Below, piece by piece: positions 13,873 to 13,954 of a stretch of DNA of 13,954 bases (the stretch's first letter is position 1; every line of letters begins with the position of its first letter). The stretch is from Clostridiales bacterium (GTDB lineage Bacteria > Bacillota > Clostridia > Christensenellales > Aristaeellaceae): assembly GCA_012522875.1 (NCBI GenBank), contig JAAYJP010000109.1:1-13954 (forward strand). Reading direction: 5' to 3'. The translations under genes and the position numbers were made by a program. The notes below the pieces were generated by a model. It was not told the DNA's origin. It was given only the letters and a program-made list of their open reading frames with translations, and ran no database searches.

Positions 13873-13954
13873 CAATTTGTCTGAGAACGCTTATGTTTTC
13901 AGGCATTTTTCATGTTCTGGCATCCAAAAAGCCTCCAAAAAGATTCAGAGGCGC
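13873..13954. other. Right edge, downstream of tRNA-Pro
   Basis: No gene is visible in these 82 bases. A short inverted repeat, GCCTC (13931-13935) with GAGGC (13948-13952), has a 12-nt loop and reaches the window edge; any following T-run is out of view. The stretch could hold the tRNA terminator or the beginning of an element integrated at the tRNA. Confidence 0.4.

Noticed and set aside
1..13954. CRISPR array, insertion sequence or phage genes
   Set aside because: No regularly spaced repeats, transposase, integrase or phage-like proteins are visible on either strand.

Overview
The window looks like part of a bacterial chromosome, most likely from a Clostridia-like member of the Firmicutes. 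The reasons are strong GGAGG-type ribosome binding sites before nearly every gene, the gene order tig-clpP-clpX-lon-ysxC that is common in that phylum, a tRNA with an encoded CCA end, and moderately high G+C. One point argues for caution. The ABC binding protein has a plain SPase I signal peptide rather than a lipoprotein signal, which would also fit a diderm lineage such as Synergistota or Negativicutes. I cannot fix the taxon from the sequence alone.

Left half, minus strand (about 483-5945). Reading leftward, an RpiB/LacAB-family sugar-phosphate isomerase comes first, then a complete sugar-type ABC importer: binding protein, double-ATPase, permease A, permease B. The isomerase has an extended -10 promoter. 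The importer operon has its own promoter, with a consensus TTGACA box, just past the isomerase stop. A 12-bp perfect hairpin separates the binding-protein gene from the ATPase gene, and a clear intrinsic terminator closes the operon. One ATPase gene, two different permease genes and an LsrB/RhaS-like binding protein match the AI-2/rhamnose branch of this transporter class. The AI-2 contact residues are mostly not conserved, so a sugar or sugar-like ligand is more likely. The isomerase presumably handles a phosphorylated form of the imported sugar. No kinase or regulator is visible here.

Right half, plus strand (about 5983-13872). This is the protein quality-control cluster: trigger factor, ClpP, ClpX (overlapping clpP by 8 nt), a hairpin-containing spacer, Lon, and the ribosome-assembly GTPase YsxC/EngB, which starts 5 nt after lon. 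A separate promoter then drives a GNAT-like protein of the YghO/BcerS-like type. Another strong promoter drives tRNA-Pro(GGG), preceded by a small perfect leader hairpin.

The first ~480 bases hold no gene I can support. They contain a plausible plus-strand terminator and a GC-rich stretch of overlapping inverted repeats that superficially resembles a hammerhead core. I see no clearly new system in the window. The best leads are the altered active site of the RpiB-like isomerase and its linked transporter, the unexplained structured intergenic region, and the BcerS-like protein.
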